In this document: piece by piece, positions 42,144 to 49,995 of the stretch
Layout of the letters: the number at the start of each line of letters is the position of its first letter
Numbering within the stretch: position 1 is the first letter of the stretch
Source: Actinoplanes oryzae
GTDB lineage: Bacteria; Actinomycetota; Actinomycetes; Mycobacteriales; Micromonosporaceae
Direction of reading: 5' to 3'
Length of the DNA: 64,000 nt
NCBI RefSeq assembly: GCF_030757795.1
Contig: NZ_JAUQWH010000015.1
Coordinates: 28,340 to 92,339, forward strand
Position numbers and translations under genes: made by a program
The notes under the pieces: model-generated
Told to the model about the DNA's origin: nothing
What the model saw: the letters and a program-made list of their open reading frames with translations, nothing else
Databases searched by the model: none

Positions 42144-42254
42144 ACGACTGGCGCGCCGGGGCCTTGAGCGGTTCCCCACGCGCAGCGCTTTTAACGACTG
42201 GCGCGCCCAGGGTGTAGCGCTGGATGCCGCAGCGCTACTGACGGCTGACGCGTC
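42144..42254 (+). repeat. Degenerate ~50-bp tandem repeat downstream of rsrA
   Basis: The core acgactggcgcgcc occurs at 42144 and 42194 (period 50) and in degenerate form, acggctgacgcgtc, at 42241; flanking gcggttcc-type sequence also recurs. The repeat lies between rsrA and the terminator at 42284. Confidence 0.6.
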
Positions 42255-42283
42255 TGGGGTGCCGTAGGCGCTCCCGACGTGGA

Positions 42284-42318
42284 AAGGGCCCGCAACCGGA
42301 TGTCCGGTGCGGGCCCTT
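42284..42318. terminator. Bidirectional terminator between rsrA and the bL37 gene
   Basis: Stem of about 15 pairs with one bulge: aagggcccgca pairs with tgcgggccctt, then ccgg with ccgg, loop atgt. On the minus strand the hairpin runs directly into ttt. It serves bL37 (stop at 42333) and the sigR-rsrA transcript. Confidence 0.75.
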
Positions 42319-42332
42319 CGTCATGCCACGGC

Positions 42333-42407
42333 TCAGGAGTTGGGACGCTTGCCGTGGTTCGCGCCGCTCTTCTTACGAGCCTTCTTCTTCCGGGCCTTCT
42401 TCGCCAT
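42333..42407 (-). CDS. Ribosomal protein bL37 (24 residues)
   Basis: A 24-residue, very basic protein, MAKKARKKKARKKSGANHGK then RPNS, from an ATG with AGGAGAG 6 nt upstream and a terminator right after it. It matches the small actinobacterial 50S protein bL37 of mycobacteria, whose sequence likewise ends in ANHGKRPN-type residues. The position between rsrA and the biotinyl carrier protein seems consistent with the syntenic block. Easily missed because longer open frames run through it. Confidence 0.85.
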   Translation of the reverse strand: MAKKARKKKARKKSGANHGKRPNS

Positions 42408-42619
42408 GACCGCTCTCCTGTCGTCGCTGCTTCTCCGGACGCGCCGCACGGCACCGCCGCCCGCCGCCTCCGAGCTCTCCCGGACGGGCCGCGGCGGAAC
42501 CGCGTGCCCTGTCCGACCCGCCGATGGTAGTCGCCCCGCGTTGCTTGTCCGGCCGCTGGGCTCGGACCCGCCCCTCATGATTGGATGAGGTCCACAGCGA
42601 CTGGCGGGAGGACGGCATC

Positions 42620-42835
42620 GTGGCCGACGAGATCCGAGCTGAGATGGTGGCGAACGTCTGGAAGGTCGTCGCCGCCCCGGGCGCCGAGGTCGCGGAGGGC
42701 GACACGCTCGTGATCCTCGAGTCCATGAAGATGGAGATCCCGGTCCTCGCCGAGTCCGATGGCACCCTCAAGGAGCTCTCCGTCCACGAGGGCGACGTCG
42801 TCCAGGAGGGCGACCTGATCGCCGTCATCGAGTAG
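42620..42835 (+). CDS. Biotin/lipoyl carrier protein (TB7.3-like)
   Basis: 71 residues from a GTG with GGGAGG about 9 nt upstream. It is a single biotinyl domain with the canonical lysine in ILESMKMEIPV (Lys37). Such stand-alone carriers are biotinylated in mycobacteria (TB7.3, Rv3221c) and may serve an acyl-CoA carboxylase or other unknown partner. The order sigR, rsrA, TB7.3, pdtaS agrees with M. tuberculosis. Confidence 0.9.
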   Translation: MADEIRAEMVANVWKVVAAPGAEVAEGDTLVILESMKMEIPVLAESDGTLKELSVHEGDVVQEGDLIAVIE

Positions 42836-43103
42836 CCACCGTCCACAGCCGCGGGCCGCCCACCGGGCCGCCCGCCCTCCGGGCCGCCGCCGGCATGCCG
42901 GGGACGGGCACAAGCCGACGGGCCGCCGCCCGCCAACGGGACGGGCGCACGCCGACGGGACGGCAGGCGCGTCTTGAATGCCGCCCGCCCCGCCCGCTCG
43001 TCGGTCGGTTCGGCGGCGGCCGCTACGTCGCTGCCAGTCGCGCCGGAGCGAGTGCGCCCGTGTGTCGCGCCCGGGTGCGCCGGAGCGGGCCGGCGGGTGG
43101 AGG
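42836..43103. other. 268-bp GC-rich intergenic region
   Basis: Lies between the biotinyl carrier protein gene and the stop of the TPR gene. It has GC-rich short repeats (ggccgcc and gacgggc elements). I see no gene or clear regulatory site; a weak ccgtccaca 9-mer at 42840-42848 partly matches a DnaA box. Confidence 0.4.
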
Positions 43104-44768
43104 TCAGCGGCCGGAGAACCAGCGGCGGAGGCGGCCGGCGCGGCGGGTGCGCTGGCGGGGGACCGGGGCGGTGACGCTTTCGAGCTCGTGGACCAGGGCT
43201 GCCGCACGCTCGCGGGCCTCGGTGCCGACGTCCGGGGTGGCGAGGGCGAGCTGCGCGATCGACCAGGCCAGGGCGTCGCTGATGAGGCCGGCGAGCCGGG
43301 CGGCGGCCGCGTCGTCGAGGCGGCGGGTCATCAGGCCGGCCACGTCGGAGCGGGCGCCCGGGTCGACCCAGGCGTAGGTGACGAGGGCGAAGAGGGCCGC
43401 CTCGGTGATGGTGTCGAGGCCGCCGGTGGCCAGGTCCACCAGGTGGCGGCGCCGGGCCGACTCGCTCCAGGACTGGTCGGTGTCGTGGTGGAGCAGGCCG
43501 AGGCAGGCCCAGACCCGGGCGCAGCGGGCCCAGAGGGTGGGGTCGTGGGCGGCCAGCGCCCGGCCCACCTCGTCGTCGGGGGCGGGCGGGGGGTCGGCGA
43601 CCAGGGCGAGCAACTCGGCCGGGGGGACGAGGACGAGGCCGAGCGCGGCGTCGTAGGCGGCGGGCGGGTGCGGCCACAGCGGGTGGGCCAGGCGGTGGAG
43701 GCGGGCGACGGCTTCGGGGCCGGCGCCGGTGTAGGCGAGGGGGTAGCCCGCGGCGAGCGGGACGGCGGTGAGGCGGGCGGGGTCGACCGGGGCGTCCGGG
43801 GCGGACGGCACCCGGCTCAGCCACGGCTGGTCGGCGCAGCACTCGGCGAGGTCGGTGTGCTCGTGGCTGTCGTCGGGGTGGTCGCGCTGGAAGTCGGCGA
43901 GCCGGACCAGGTGGGTGAGGTCGCCGTCGGCCTGGTAGCGCAGGCGGTGGCCGGTGTGGACCGCGCACTCGAAGCCGGGGTCGAGGGACAGGGCGCGGTC
44001 GATCCAGAGGAGGGCGTCGTCGAGGCGGCCGGCGTCGGCGAGCGTGCCGGCGATGTCGGCGTAGACGGAGAGGTCCTCGGGGTCGTACATGACCGCGCGG
44101 CGCAGGGCGGCCAGGGACTCGGGGATGCGGCCGGCGCTGCGGTACGCGTACCCCAGCCAGATCTCCGCCAGTTTCGAGGGCCGCAGCCGGGTCCCGCGCA
44201 GCGCCCACTCCACCGCCAGGTCGGCCTCGCCGAGCCGGCGGGCCAGGGCCGAGCCCGCGCCGAGCAGCATCGCGTGCTCCGGGTGCGCGGTCACGGCGTG
44301 CCCGACCAGCGTCAGGTACGGCCGCAGCGCCGCCAGCCCGCCCTCCGGCGCCGGGTCGCCGATCGCCGTGCACAGCTGCATCACGACGCGCGCGAGGATG
44401 CCCGGCTCCATCCGGGCGCCCAGCCCCGGCTCGCTGACCCAGGGGACGCCCGCCCAGTCGACGCCCGGGGTGTGCCCGCTGGCGGCGGCCAGCAGCGGCA
44501 GGCCGTCCTCGGGGCGGCCGGCGGCGGCGAGCAGGTGGGCGCGGGCGACGACCGTGCCGACGAACGCGTGCTGCTCGAGCGGGAAGAGCTCCAGGGCGCC
44601 GTCCGCGCGCTCGGCGAGCAGGCTCAGCAGATCCTGGATCTCCGGCAGGGTGGGGGCGTGGGCGATGGCGCCGGCCACGTGGTCGGCGGCGCCGGCGAGG
44701 TCGCCGCGGTCGAGGGCCGTGCGGGCATGCTCCAGCTCGCGGGCGGCGGAGCGCCGGGCATCGTCCAT
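43104..44768 (-). CDS. TPR-repeat protein, unknown function
   Basis: 554 residues from the ATG at 44768 with AAGGAAGG 8 nt upstream; the frame starting at 44861 is not needed. At least six tetratricopeptide-like helical pairs are visible between residues 10 and 290 (for example ALRRAVMYDPEDLSVYADIA; ALLWIDRALSLDPGFECAVH). The C-terminal half is helical with no catalytic motif and ends in a basic tail (RQRTRRAGRLRRWFSGR). It is expected to be a cytoplasmic scaffold. It points away from the SIS gene, which starts 228 bp upstream on the other strand. Confidence 0.72.
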   Translation of the reverse strand: MDDARRSAARELEHARTALDRGDLAGAADHVAGAIAHAPTLPEIQDLLSLLAERADGALELFPLEQHAFVGTVVARAHLLAAAGRPEDGLPLLAAASGHTPGVDWAGVPWVSEPGLGARMEPGILARVVMQLCTAIGDPAPEGGLAALRPYLTLVGHAVTAHPEHAMLLGAGSALARRLGEADLAVEWALRGTRLRPSKLAEIWLGYAYRSAGRIPESLAALRRAVMYDPEDLSVYADIAGTLADAGRLDDALLWIDRALSLDPGFECAVHTGHRLRYQADGDLTHLVRLADFQRDHPDDSHEHTDLAECCADQPWLSRVPSAPDAPVDPARLTAVPLAAGYPLAYTGAGPEAVARLHRLAHPLWPHPPAAYDAALGLVLVPPAELLALVADPPPAPDDEVGRALAAHDPTLWARCARVWACLGLLHHDTDQSWSESARRRHLVDLATGGLDTITEAALFALVTYAWVDPGARSDVAGLMTRRLDDAAAARLAGLISDALAWSIAQLALATPDVGTEARERAAALVHELESVTAPVPRQRTRRAGRLRRWFSGR

Positions 44769-44996
44769 GGCCGTGCCTTCCTTGCGCGCGTGGCCGATGC
44801 CGCCGGTGACATCGCGCGGAACACGCCGGGTGGCATGCCGGAAAGCACGCCGTGAAGCCATTGGCGAGCCTAGGCGAACCGCACCAATATGTCAGTCCCC
44901 GAATGCTGCGCGTTCATGCTCAGAACGTTGCGTTTCCGCGCTCAAAAGTGCAACACTGCGCAGCGTACGAGCAGCAGGCGCGACAGGGGAGGACCA

Positions 44997-46052
44997 GTGA
45001 CGCAGCGAGGCCAGGGGATGGCGGCCGACATCGCGGAGCAGCCGGCGGGATACGCGCGGCTCCTCGAGGGCGAGGCCGCGGCCGCGATCGCGAAGGTGGC
45101 CGCCGCGGTCGCCGAGCAGCGCCCCAAGCACGTCGTGTTCGTGGGGCGGGGCACGTCGGACCACGCCGCGCTCTACGGGGCGTACCTGACGGAGATCCGG
45201 CTGGGCATCCCCGTCGGACTCGCCTCGCCGAGCGCGATCACGCTCTACGGCGCGCGCCCCGACCTCACCGGCGCGCTCGTCGTGGGGGTCAGCCAGAGCG
45301 GTGGCTCGCCCGACCTCACCGAGGTGCTGAAAGTCGCCCGGGAGAGTGGTGCTCTCACCCTCGCGGTGACGAACAACCCCGGCTCGACGCTCGCGGAGAC
45401 CGCCGAGCTGAGCGTGGACGTGGCTGCCGGCCACGAGCGGGCGGTCGCCGCCACGAAGACCTACACGGCCGAGCTGCTCGCGCTGCTGCTGCTCGTCGAG
45501 GGCATCCGCAACGGCGACGGCGCGCTGCCGGCCGGGGAGCGGGAGGCGCTCGCCCGGCTGCCCGAGCTCGCCGAGCGGACCCTGGCGGAGCACGGCGCCG
45601 AGGAGCTGGCGCAGCGCTACCGCTTCGCGTCGCGGCTGGTGACCACCGGCCGGGGGTACGCGTACCCGACCGCCCGCGAGACCGCCCTCAAGCTGATGGA
45701 GACCTCCTACCTGCCGGCGCTCGCCTTCTCCGGCGCCGACCTGCTGCACGGGCCGCTCGCGATGACCGACCCGGACGTGCCGGTGCTCGCGGTCGCCGGC
45801 AGCGGCCCCGGCGGCGGCTCGATGGCGGAGGTCGTCGCCCGGCTCGGCGAGCGCCGTGCCGACGTCGTCACTATCGGTGCGCACGACATCGCGGGCGCCT
45901 CGGGGCGGCTCGCCGTGCCGGAGGTCGACGAGCGCTACTCGCCGCTGCTCGACATCCTGCCGTTGCAGCAGCTCGCGCTCTCGCTGGCACTGGCCCGGGG
46001 CGAGGACCCGGACGCGCCGCGCGGCCTGAAGAAGGTGACGGCCACCCTCTGA
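44997..46052 (+). CDS. Double-SIS-domain sugar isomerase/deaminase (GlmS C-terminal-like)
   Basis: 351 residues from a GTG with GGGGAGGA upstream. Two SIS domains: VVFVGRGTSDHAALYGAYLT and VVGVSQSGGSPDLTEVLKVA in the first, ARETALKLMETSYLPALAFS plus LLHGPLAMTDPDVPVLA in the second. This is the arrangement of AgaS/NagB-II and the isomerase half of GlmS; the protein has no glutaminase domain. It probably deaminates or isomerises an amino-sugar phosphate. The promoter region has the imperfect dyad gttgc...gcaac around 44931-44958. The next gene, pdtaS, follows 36 bp downstream. Confidence 0.85.
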   Translation: MTQRGQGMAADIAEQPAGYARLLEGEAAAAIAKVAAAVAEQRPKHVVFVGRGTSDHAALYGAYLTEIRLGIPVGLASPSAITLYGARPDLTGALVVGVSQSGGSPDLTEVLKVARESGALTLAVTNNPGSTLAETAELSVDVAAGHERAVAATKTYTAELLALLLLVEGIRNGDGALPAGEREALARLPELAERTLAEHGAEELAQRYRFASRLVTTGRGYAYPTARETALKLMETSYLPALAFSGADLLHGPLAMTDPDVPVLAVAGSGPGGGSMAEVVARLGERRADVVTIGAHDIAGASGRLAVPEVDERYSPLLDILPLQQLALSLALARGEDPDAPRGLKKVTATL

Positions 46053-46088
46053 GGGCACGGCACCGTGCCGACGTGGCACGCTTGGGGT

Positions 46089-47651
46089 GTGTCCACGCTG
46101 CGTGACCTCGCCGACGAGCACACCGGCCTCGGCCCGGCCGGGATCGACCACCTGACCCGCCTTGCCGGTGACTGGCAGCTGCTCTCCGACTTGTCCTTCG
46201 CCGACCTGCTGCTCTGGGTGCCGGTGCGGGGCGAGCCGGGGCAGCCGCGGTCCTTCCTCTGCGTCGCCCAGGTGCGCCCGACGACCGCTCCGACGGCCTA
46301 CCAGGACGACCAGGTCGGCAAGATCGTGGGTGGCCCCGAGGTGGCGCACCTGGACATCGCCTACGCGCAGGGGCGCATCTGGCGGGAGGGCGACCCCGTC
46401 TGGTACGGCGACACGCCCGCCCGCCACGAGGCGATCCCGGTGCGCATGCGGGTCGACGGCGGCCCCGAGATCATCGGCGTGATCGGGCGGGACACCAACC
46501 TGTCCACCGCGCGCACGCCCAGCCAGCTGGAGCTCAACTACCTCACCACGGCCGACGACCTGGCCCAGATGGTCGCCGACGGCACCTTCCCGCCCCCGCC
46601 CCACCCCGGGGAGACGACCTCCGCGCCACGCGTCGGGGACGGGCTGGTCCGCCTCGACGCCTCCGGCAAGGTCACGTACGCGAGCCCGAACGCCCAGTCC
46701 GCGTACCGGCGGCTGGGGTTCAACGCCCACCTGGTCGGCGAGGAGCTGTCGGTGCTCTCCAGCCGGCTGGCCCACGACCCGCTGGAGGGCACGGACGCCA
46801 GCGAGCGGGTCCTCGCCGCCCTGCGGGGTGAGGCGCCGCCGCGCATGGAGGTCGAGGCGCGGGGCGCCACGGTGCTCATGCGCTCGCTGCCGCTGATGCC
46901 GGCCGGCGTACCCATCGGGGCCCTGGTCCTGGTCCGGGACGTCACCGAGGTGCGCCGCCGCGACCGCGCCCTGATGACCAAGGACGCGACGATCCGCGAG
47001 ATCCACCACCGCGTCAAGAACAACCTGCAGACCGTGGCGGCCCTCCTGCGCCTGCAGGCCCGCCGGGTGAACATCCCCGAGGCGCGGATGGCCCTGCAGG
47101 AGTCCGTCCGCCGCGTCGCCTCGATCGCGCTGGTCCACGAGACCCTGTCGATGTCCGCCGACGCCGACGAGTCGGTCGAGTTCGACGGCATCGTCGACCG
47201 CGTGGCGACCGCCGCCACCGAGGTCGCCGCGACCGAGATCACGGTGAAGATGCGCCGCGAGGGCACGTTCGGCGTGCTGCCCGCCGAGATCGCCACCTCG
47301 CTGGTCATGGTCCTCAACGAGCTGCTCATCAACGCGGTGGAGCACGGCTTCCCGCCGCCGGAGGACGAGCCCGCGCCGGAGCCCGAGGCCACCCTGCTGC
47401 CGCCGGCCCCGCCGGAGCCGGTCGGCGAGGTGGTGGTGTCGGCGCACCGCTTCCGCAAGCAGCTGCACGTCACGGTCGCCGACAACGGCCGCGGGCTGCC
47501 GGAGGACTTCCGCGCGGAGGCGAGCGGCCGGCTCGGCCTCCAGATCGTCCGCGCCCTGGCTACGGGCGAGCTGCGCGGCAGCATCGAGCTGCGCAACCGC
47601 GCCGGCGGCGGCACCGAGGCCGTCCTCGTCGTGCCCCTAGCCAAGCGATAG
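46089..47651 (+). CDS. pdtaS: PdtaS-type sensor histidine kinase
   Basis: 520 residues from a GTG (VSTLRDLADEHTGLGPAGI), the start matching mycobacterial PdtaS. The N-terminal half has GAF-like (DLSFADLLLWVPVRGEPGQP) and PAS-like (VRLDASGKVTYASPNAQSAY) domains. The HisKA_2 phosphoacceptor is in IREIHHRVKNNLQTVAALL (about residue 305), then HATPase_c with LNELLINAVEHGFP, ADNGRGLP and SGRLGLQIVRALATG. It has no membrane segment. In mycobacteria it signals to the antiterminator PdtaR; no pdtaR lies nearby. It converges with the PfkB gene with a 15-bp overlap. Confidence 0.93.
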   Translation: MSTLRDLADEHTGLGPAGIDHLTRLAGDWQLLSDLSFADLLLWVPVRGEPGQPRSFLCVAQVRPTTAPTAYQDDQVGKIVGGPEVAHLDIAYAQGRIWREGDPVWYGDTPARHEAIPVRMRVDGGPEIIGVIGRDTNLSTARTPSQLELNYLTTADDLAQMVADGTFPPPPHPGETTSAPRVGDGLVRLDASGKVTYASPNAQSAYRRLGFNAHLVGEELSVLSSRLAHDPLEGTDASERVLAALRGEAPPRMEVEARGATVLMRSLPLMPAGVPIGALVLVRDVTEVRRRDRALMTKDATIREIHHRVKNNLQTVAALLRLQARRVNIPEARMALQESVRRVASIALVHETLSMSADADESVEFDGIVDRVATAATEVAATEITVKMRREGTFGVLPAEIATSLVMVLNELLINAVEHGFPPPEDEPAPEPEATLLPPAPPEPVGEVVVSAHRFRKQLHVTVADNGRGLPEDFRAEASGRLGLQIVRALATGELRGSIELRNRAGGGTEAVLVVPLAKR

Positions 47652-48557
47652 CGGGCTCAGCTCCACGCGCTTGATCAGCTGCTCGACGGCCTCGCCGCGG
47701 CCGGTGCCCAGGCCGTGGCGGGTCACGTTGAGGGCACCCGCGGCCGCACCCGTACGCAGGGCCTCCTCCATGTCGCCGCCGCGCGCCAGGACGGCGGCGA
47801 CGCCGGCCGTCATCGAGTCGCCGGCGCCGCGGTGGTCGACCACCTGCAGGGCGGGGAGTGTGACCAGGACGGGCTCGTCGTCCACGAGGGCGAGGGCCGG
47901 CTGGTCCGCGCGGCTGATCAGGACCTGCTCGGCGCCCTCGTGGCGCAGCTTGCGGGCCGCCTCGACCAGCGCCTCGACGCTGTCGTCGTCGGCGCGGCCG
48001 TCGTCCAGGAGCTCCTCGTGGCTGACCTTGACGACGGCGAGCCCGCCCGCGAGCGCGGCGTTCAGGTGGTCGCCGGAGAGGTCGGCGACCACCTTGCTGC
48101 CGTTCGCGCCCAGGTCGGCGGCGAGGCGGCGGTAGACGTCCGGGTCGATCACCTCGGGACCGGCGGCGCCGCTGAGCAGGCTCACCTCCGATTGCAGGCC
48201 CTCGGCGAGGGTGAGGGTGTAGAGCTCGTCGAGATCGTGGCGGACCAGGGGAGCGCCGGGGTGCTCGGCGATCGTGGAGCGGCTGCCGTCGCGGCGGTCG
48301 TGGACGTACCAGCCGCTGCCGGATTCGCGGGCCACCGGGCGTACCGTCAGATCCTCCTGCTCCAGCAGCCGGCGGATGATGTCGCCGGTCTCGCCGCCGG
48401 CGGTGATGCAGAGCGTGACCGGCACGCCGAGGGCGACCACCATCCGCGCCTGCCAGATGCCCTGGCTGCCGGGGTGGACGTGCAGCTCCACCTCGCCGGC
48501 CTGCTGCTCGATGGTGACCGTGAGCTGGGGTGCGGGGGCGAAGACCGTGACCGTCAT
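47637..48557 (-). CDS. PfkB-family sugar kinase
   Basis: 306 residues from the ATG at 48557. The PfkB ribokinase fold shows the C-terminal signature DHRGAGDSMTAGVAAVLARG with the catalytic Asp. N-terminal elements PAPQLTVTIEQQAGEVELHV and GIWQARMVVALGVPVTLCIT resemble phosphofructokinase-type members (1-phosphofructokinase or tagatose kinase). The sugar is unknown. It is divergent from nothing close; the next upstream gene on the same strand is a GT-C transferase 59 bp away. Confidence 0.82.
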   Translation of the reverse strand: MTVTVFAPAPQLTVTIEQQAGEVELHVHPGSQGIWQARMVVALGVPVTLCITAGGETGDIIRRLLEQEDLTVRPVARESGSGWYVHDRRDGSRSTIAEHPGAPLVRHDLDELYTLTLAEGLQSEVSLLSGAAGPEVIDPDVYRRLAADLGANGSKVVADLSGDHLNAALAGGLAVVKVSHEELLDDGRADDDSVEALVEAARKLRHEGAEQVLISRADQPALALVDDEPVLVTLPALQVVDHRGAGDSMTAGVAAVLARGGDMEEALRTGAAAGALNVTRHGLGTGRGEAVEQLIKRVELSPLSLG

Positions 48558-48616
48558 GCCACGCAGAGTTGCCCGGATGTCCGGGGTACAACCTGAAACG
48601 TTCCTGAGCGTGTCGC

Positions 48617-49966
48617 TCACGAGCGCTCGAACAGGACAATCGTGAAGCCCTCGATCCTTCTCACTTCCCCCTGCCGGTAGGAGCCGGCGAGGACCGCCTG
48701 CGTGGCGCCTGTCAGCTGGTCGGTGGCGCCCGCGCGGCGGCCGGTCTCCAGGTTGTCGGCGCTGAGTGTCCACACCCGGGCGGCCGTGAGGCAGGCGGCG
48801 GTGTCCGGGCACTCGGTCGCCCACAGCGAGTCGTTCTCGTCCGGACCTGCCACGCGGAGGACGTCGGCGGGCGCGTCGTCGCCCAGGTAGTAGGCCATCG
48901 CGATGTCGGTGAACTGCCAGCCGTCGCGCGGGGCGTAGACGACGGCGTCGCCCGGCCGGGCTTCGTCGCGCAGTACGGCGGCGACCCCGCGATAGTCGAA
49001 GGGCGAGTGCGTGCGGCGGATGTCGTCCTGGACCGGCAGCCCGATCAGGGCCAGGACGAGCAAGGTCACCAGCGCCGGTACGGGCCGGAGCAGCGCGAGC
49101 CCGCGTCCGGCCGACGCCACGAGCAGTGGCACCACGAAGAGCAGGTAACGCCCCACGAACATGGGCGTGATCAGCTGGTCGACGGCAAACAGCACGAGCA
49201 CCGGCAGCACGGCCGCCAGGAGCAGCCGCCGGTGCGACGCGACGACCGCCAGCGCGCAGACGGCACCGCCGACGATTCCGGACAGGAACAATGTCTCCGG
49301 AAAGTTCGCCAGCGTGGCCCCGTCGGCCCGGGACAGCCAGTCGAGCTGCCGGTCGCGCTGGCCGAGGCCGAGCACGGTGAACGGGAGCACGATCGCCGCG
49401 GCGGGCAGCACGGCGGCGAACCAGGCCTTCCTGAGGCGGAGGTGGCCGAGAAGGATCAGCAGGCCGAGCTGGTGGGCCAGGCCGAGGGCGGCGACACTGA
49501 GCCCGTACGCGATCCAGCCGCCTCTGTCCCGCGCGCGGAGCAGCAGCAGTGTCGACAGGGCCGCGAAGCAGACGGCGAGGGCGTAGTCGCGCGCCTCCTG
49601 GGCGTACCGGGAGGTGACCGGGAGCACCGCGAAGAGCGACCCGGCGAGCAGGCCCGGAAAGGGTCCCCACAGGTGCCGGGCCAGCAGGGCCGTGCACGCG
49701 GCCGCGGCGGTCATCGCGATCAGCGACGGCAGCCGCAGGGCGAGCGCCGAGTCGCCGAAGAGCGCGATCGTGCCATGCATGAGCAGGTAGTACGGCACGG
49801 TGACGCCGTCGATGTGCTGACCGAGCGCGAGGATCTCCGGTACGGACCGCCGGGCCGCGCTCCACGTCGCCAGCTCGTCGCGCCACAGCTGCGGAGTGGT
49901 CGCCTGGTACGCCGTGACGAGCGCCGTCAGGAGGGCAGGCGCCAGCCAGTACAGGTTCCTCCGCAC
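48617..49966 (-). CDS. GT-C (GT39-like) membrane glycosyltransferase, paralogue 1
   Basis: 449 residues with 11-12 transmembrane helices. The acidic pair of GT-C enzymes is in the first loop (QLWRDELATWSAARR), followed by PSLIAMTAAAACTALLARHL and SRYAQEARDYALAVCFAALS, the patterns of dolichyl/polyprenyl-phosphate-mannose-type transferases. The last 120 residues form a soluble extracytoplasmic domain (CPDTAACLTAARVWTLSADN). It likely glycosylates lipids, proteins or cell-wall polymers from a polyprenyl-phosphate sugar. It is in tandem with a related gene at 49996, 29 bp apart. Confidence 0.8.
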   Translation of the reverse strand: MRRNLYWLAPALLTALVTAYQATTPQLWRDELATWSAARRSVPEILALGQHIDGVTVPYYLLMHGTIALFGDSALALRLPSLIAMTAAAACTALLARHLWGPFPGLLAGSLFAVLPVTSRYAQEARDYALAVCFAALSTLLLLRARDRGGWIAYGLSVAALGLAHQLGLLILLGHLRLRKAWFAAVLPAAAIVLPFTVLGLGQRDRQLDWLSRADGATLANFPETLFLSGIVGGAVCALAVVASHRRLLLAAVLPVLVLFAVDQLITPMFVGRYLLFVVPLLVASAGRGLALLRPVPALVTLLVLALIGLPVQDDIRRTHSPFDYRGVAAVLRDEARPGDAVVYAPRDGWQFTDIAMAYYLGDDAPADVLRVAGPDENDSLWATECPDTAACLTAARVWTLSADNLETGRRAGATDQLTGATQAVLAGSYRQGEVRRIEGFTIVLFERS

Positions 49967-49995
49967 TGCTCCAGGCTGGCAGGATTTGCTGTGTG

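Noticed and set aside
44920..44970. Operator for a regulator of the SIS-domain gene
   Set aside because: A gttgc/gcaac dyad exists but the arms are only 5 bp and the region has no matching regulator nearby.
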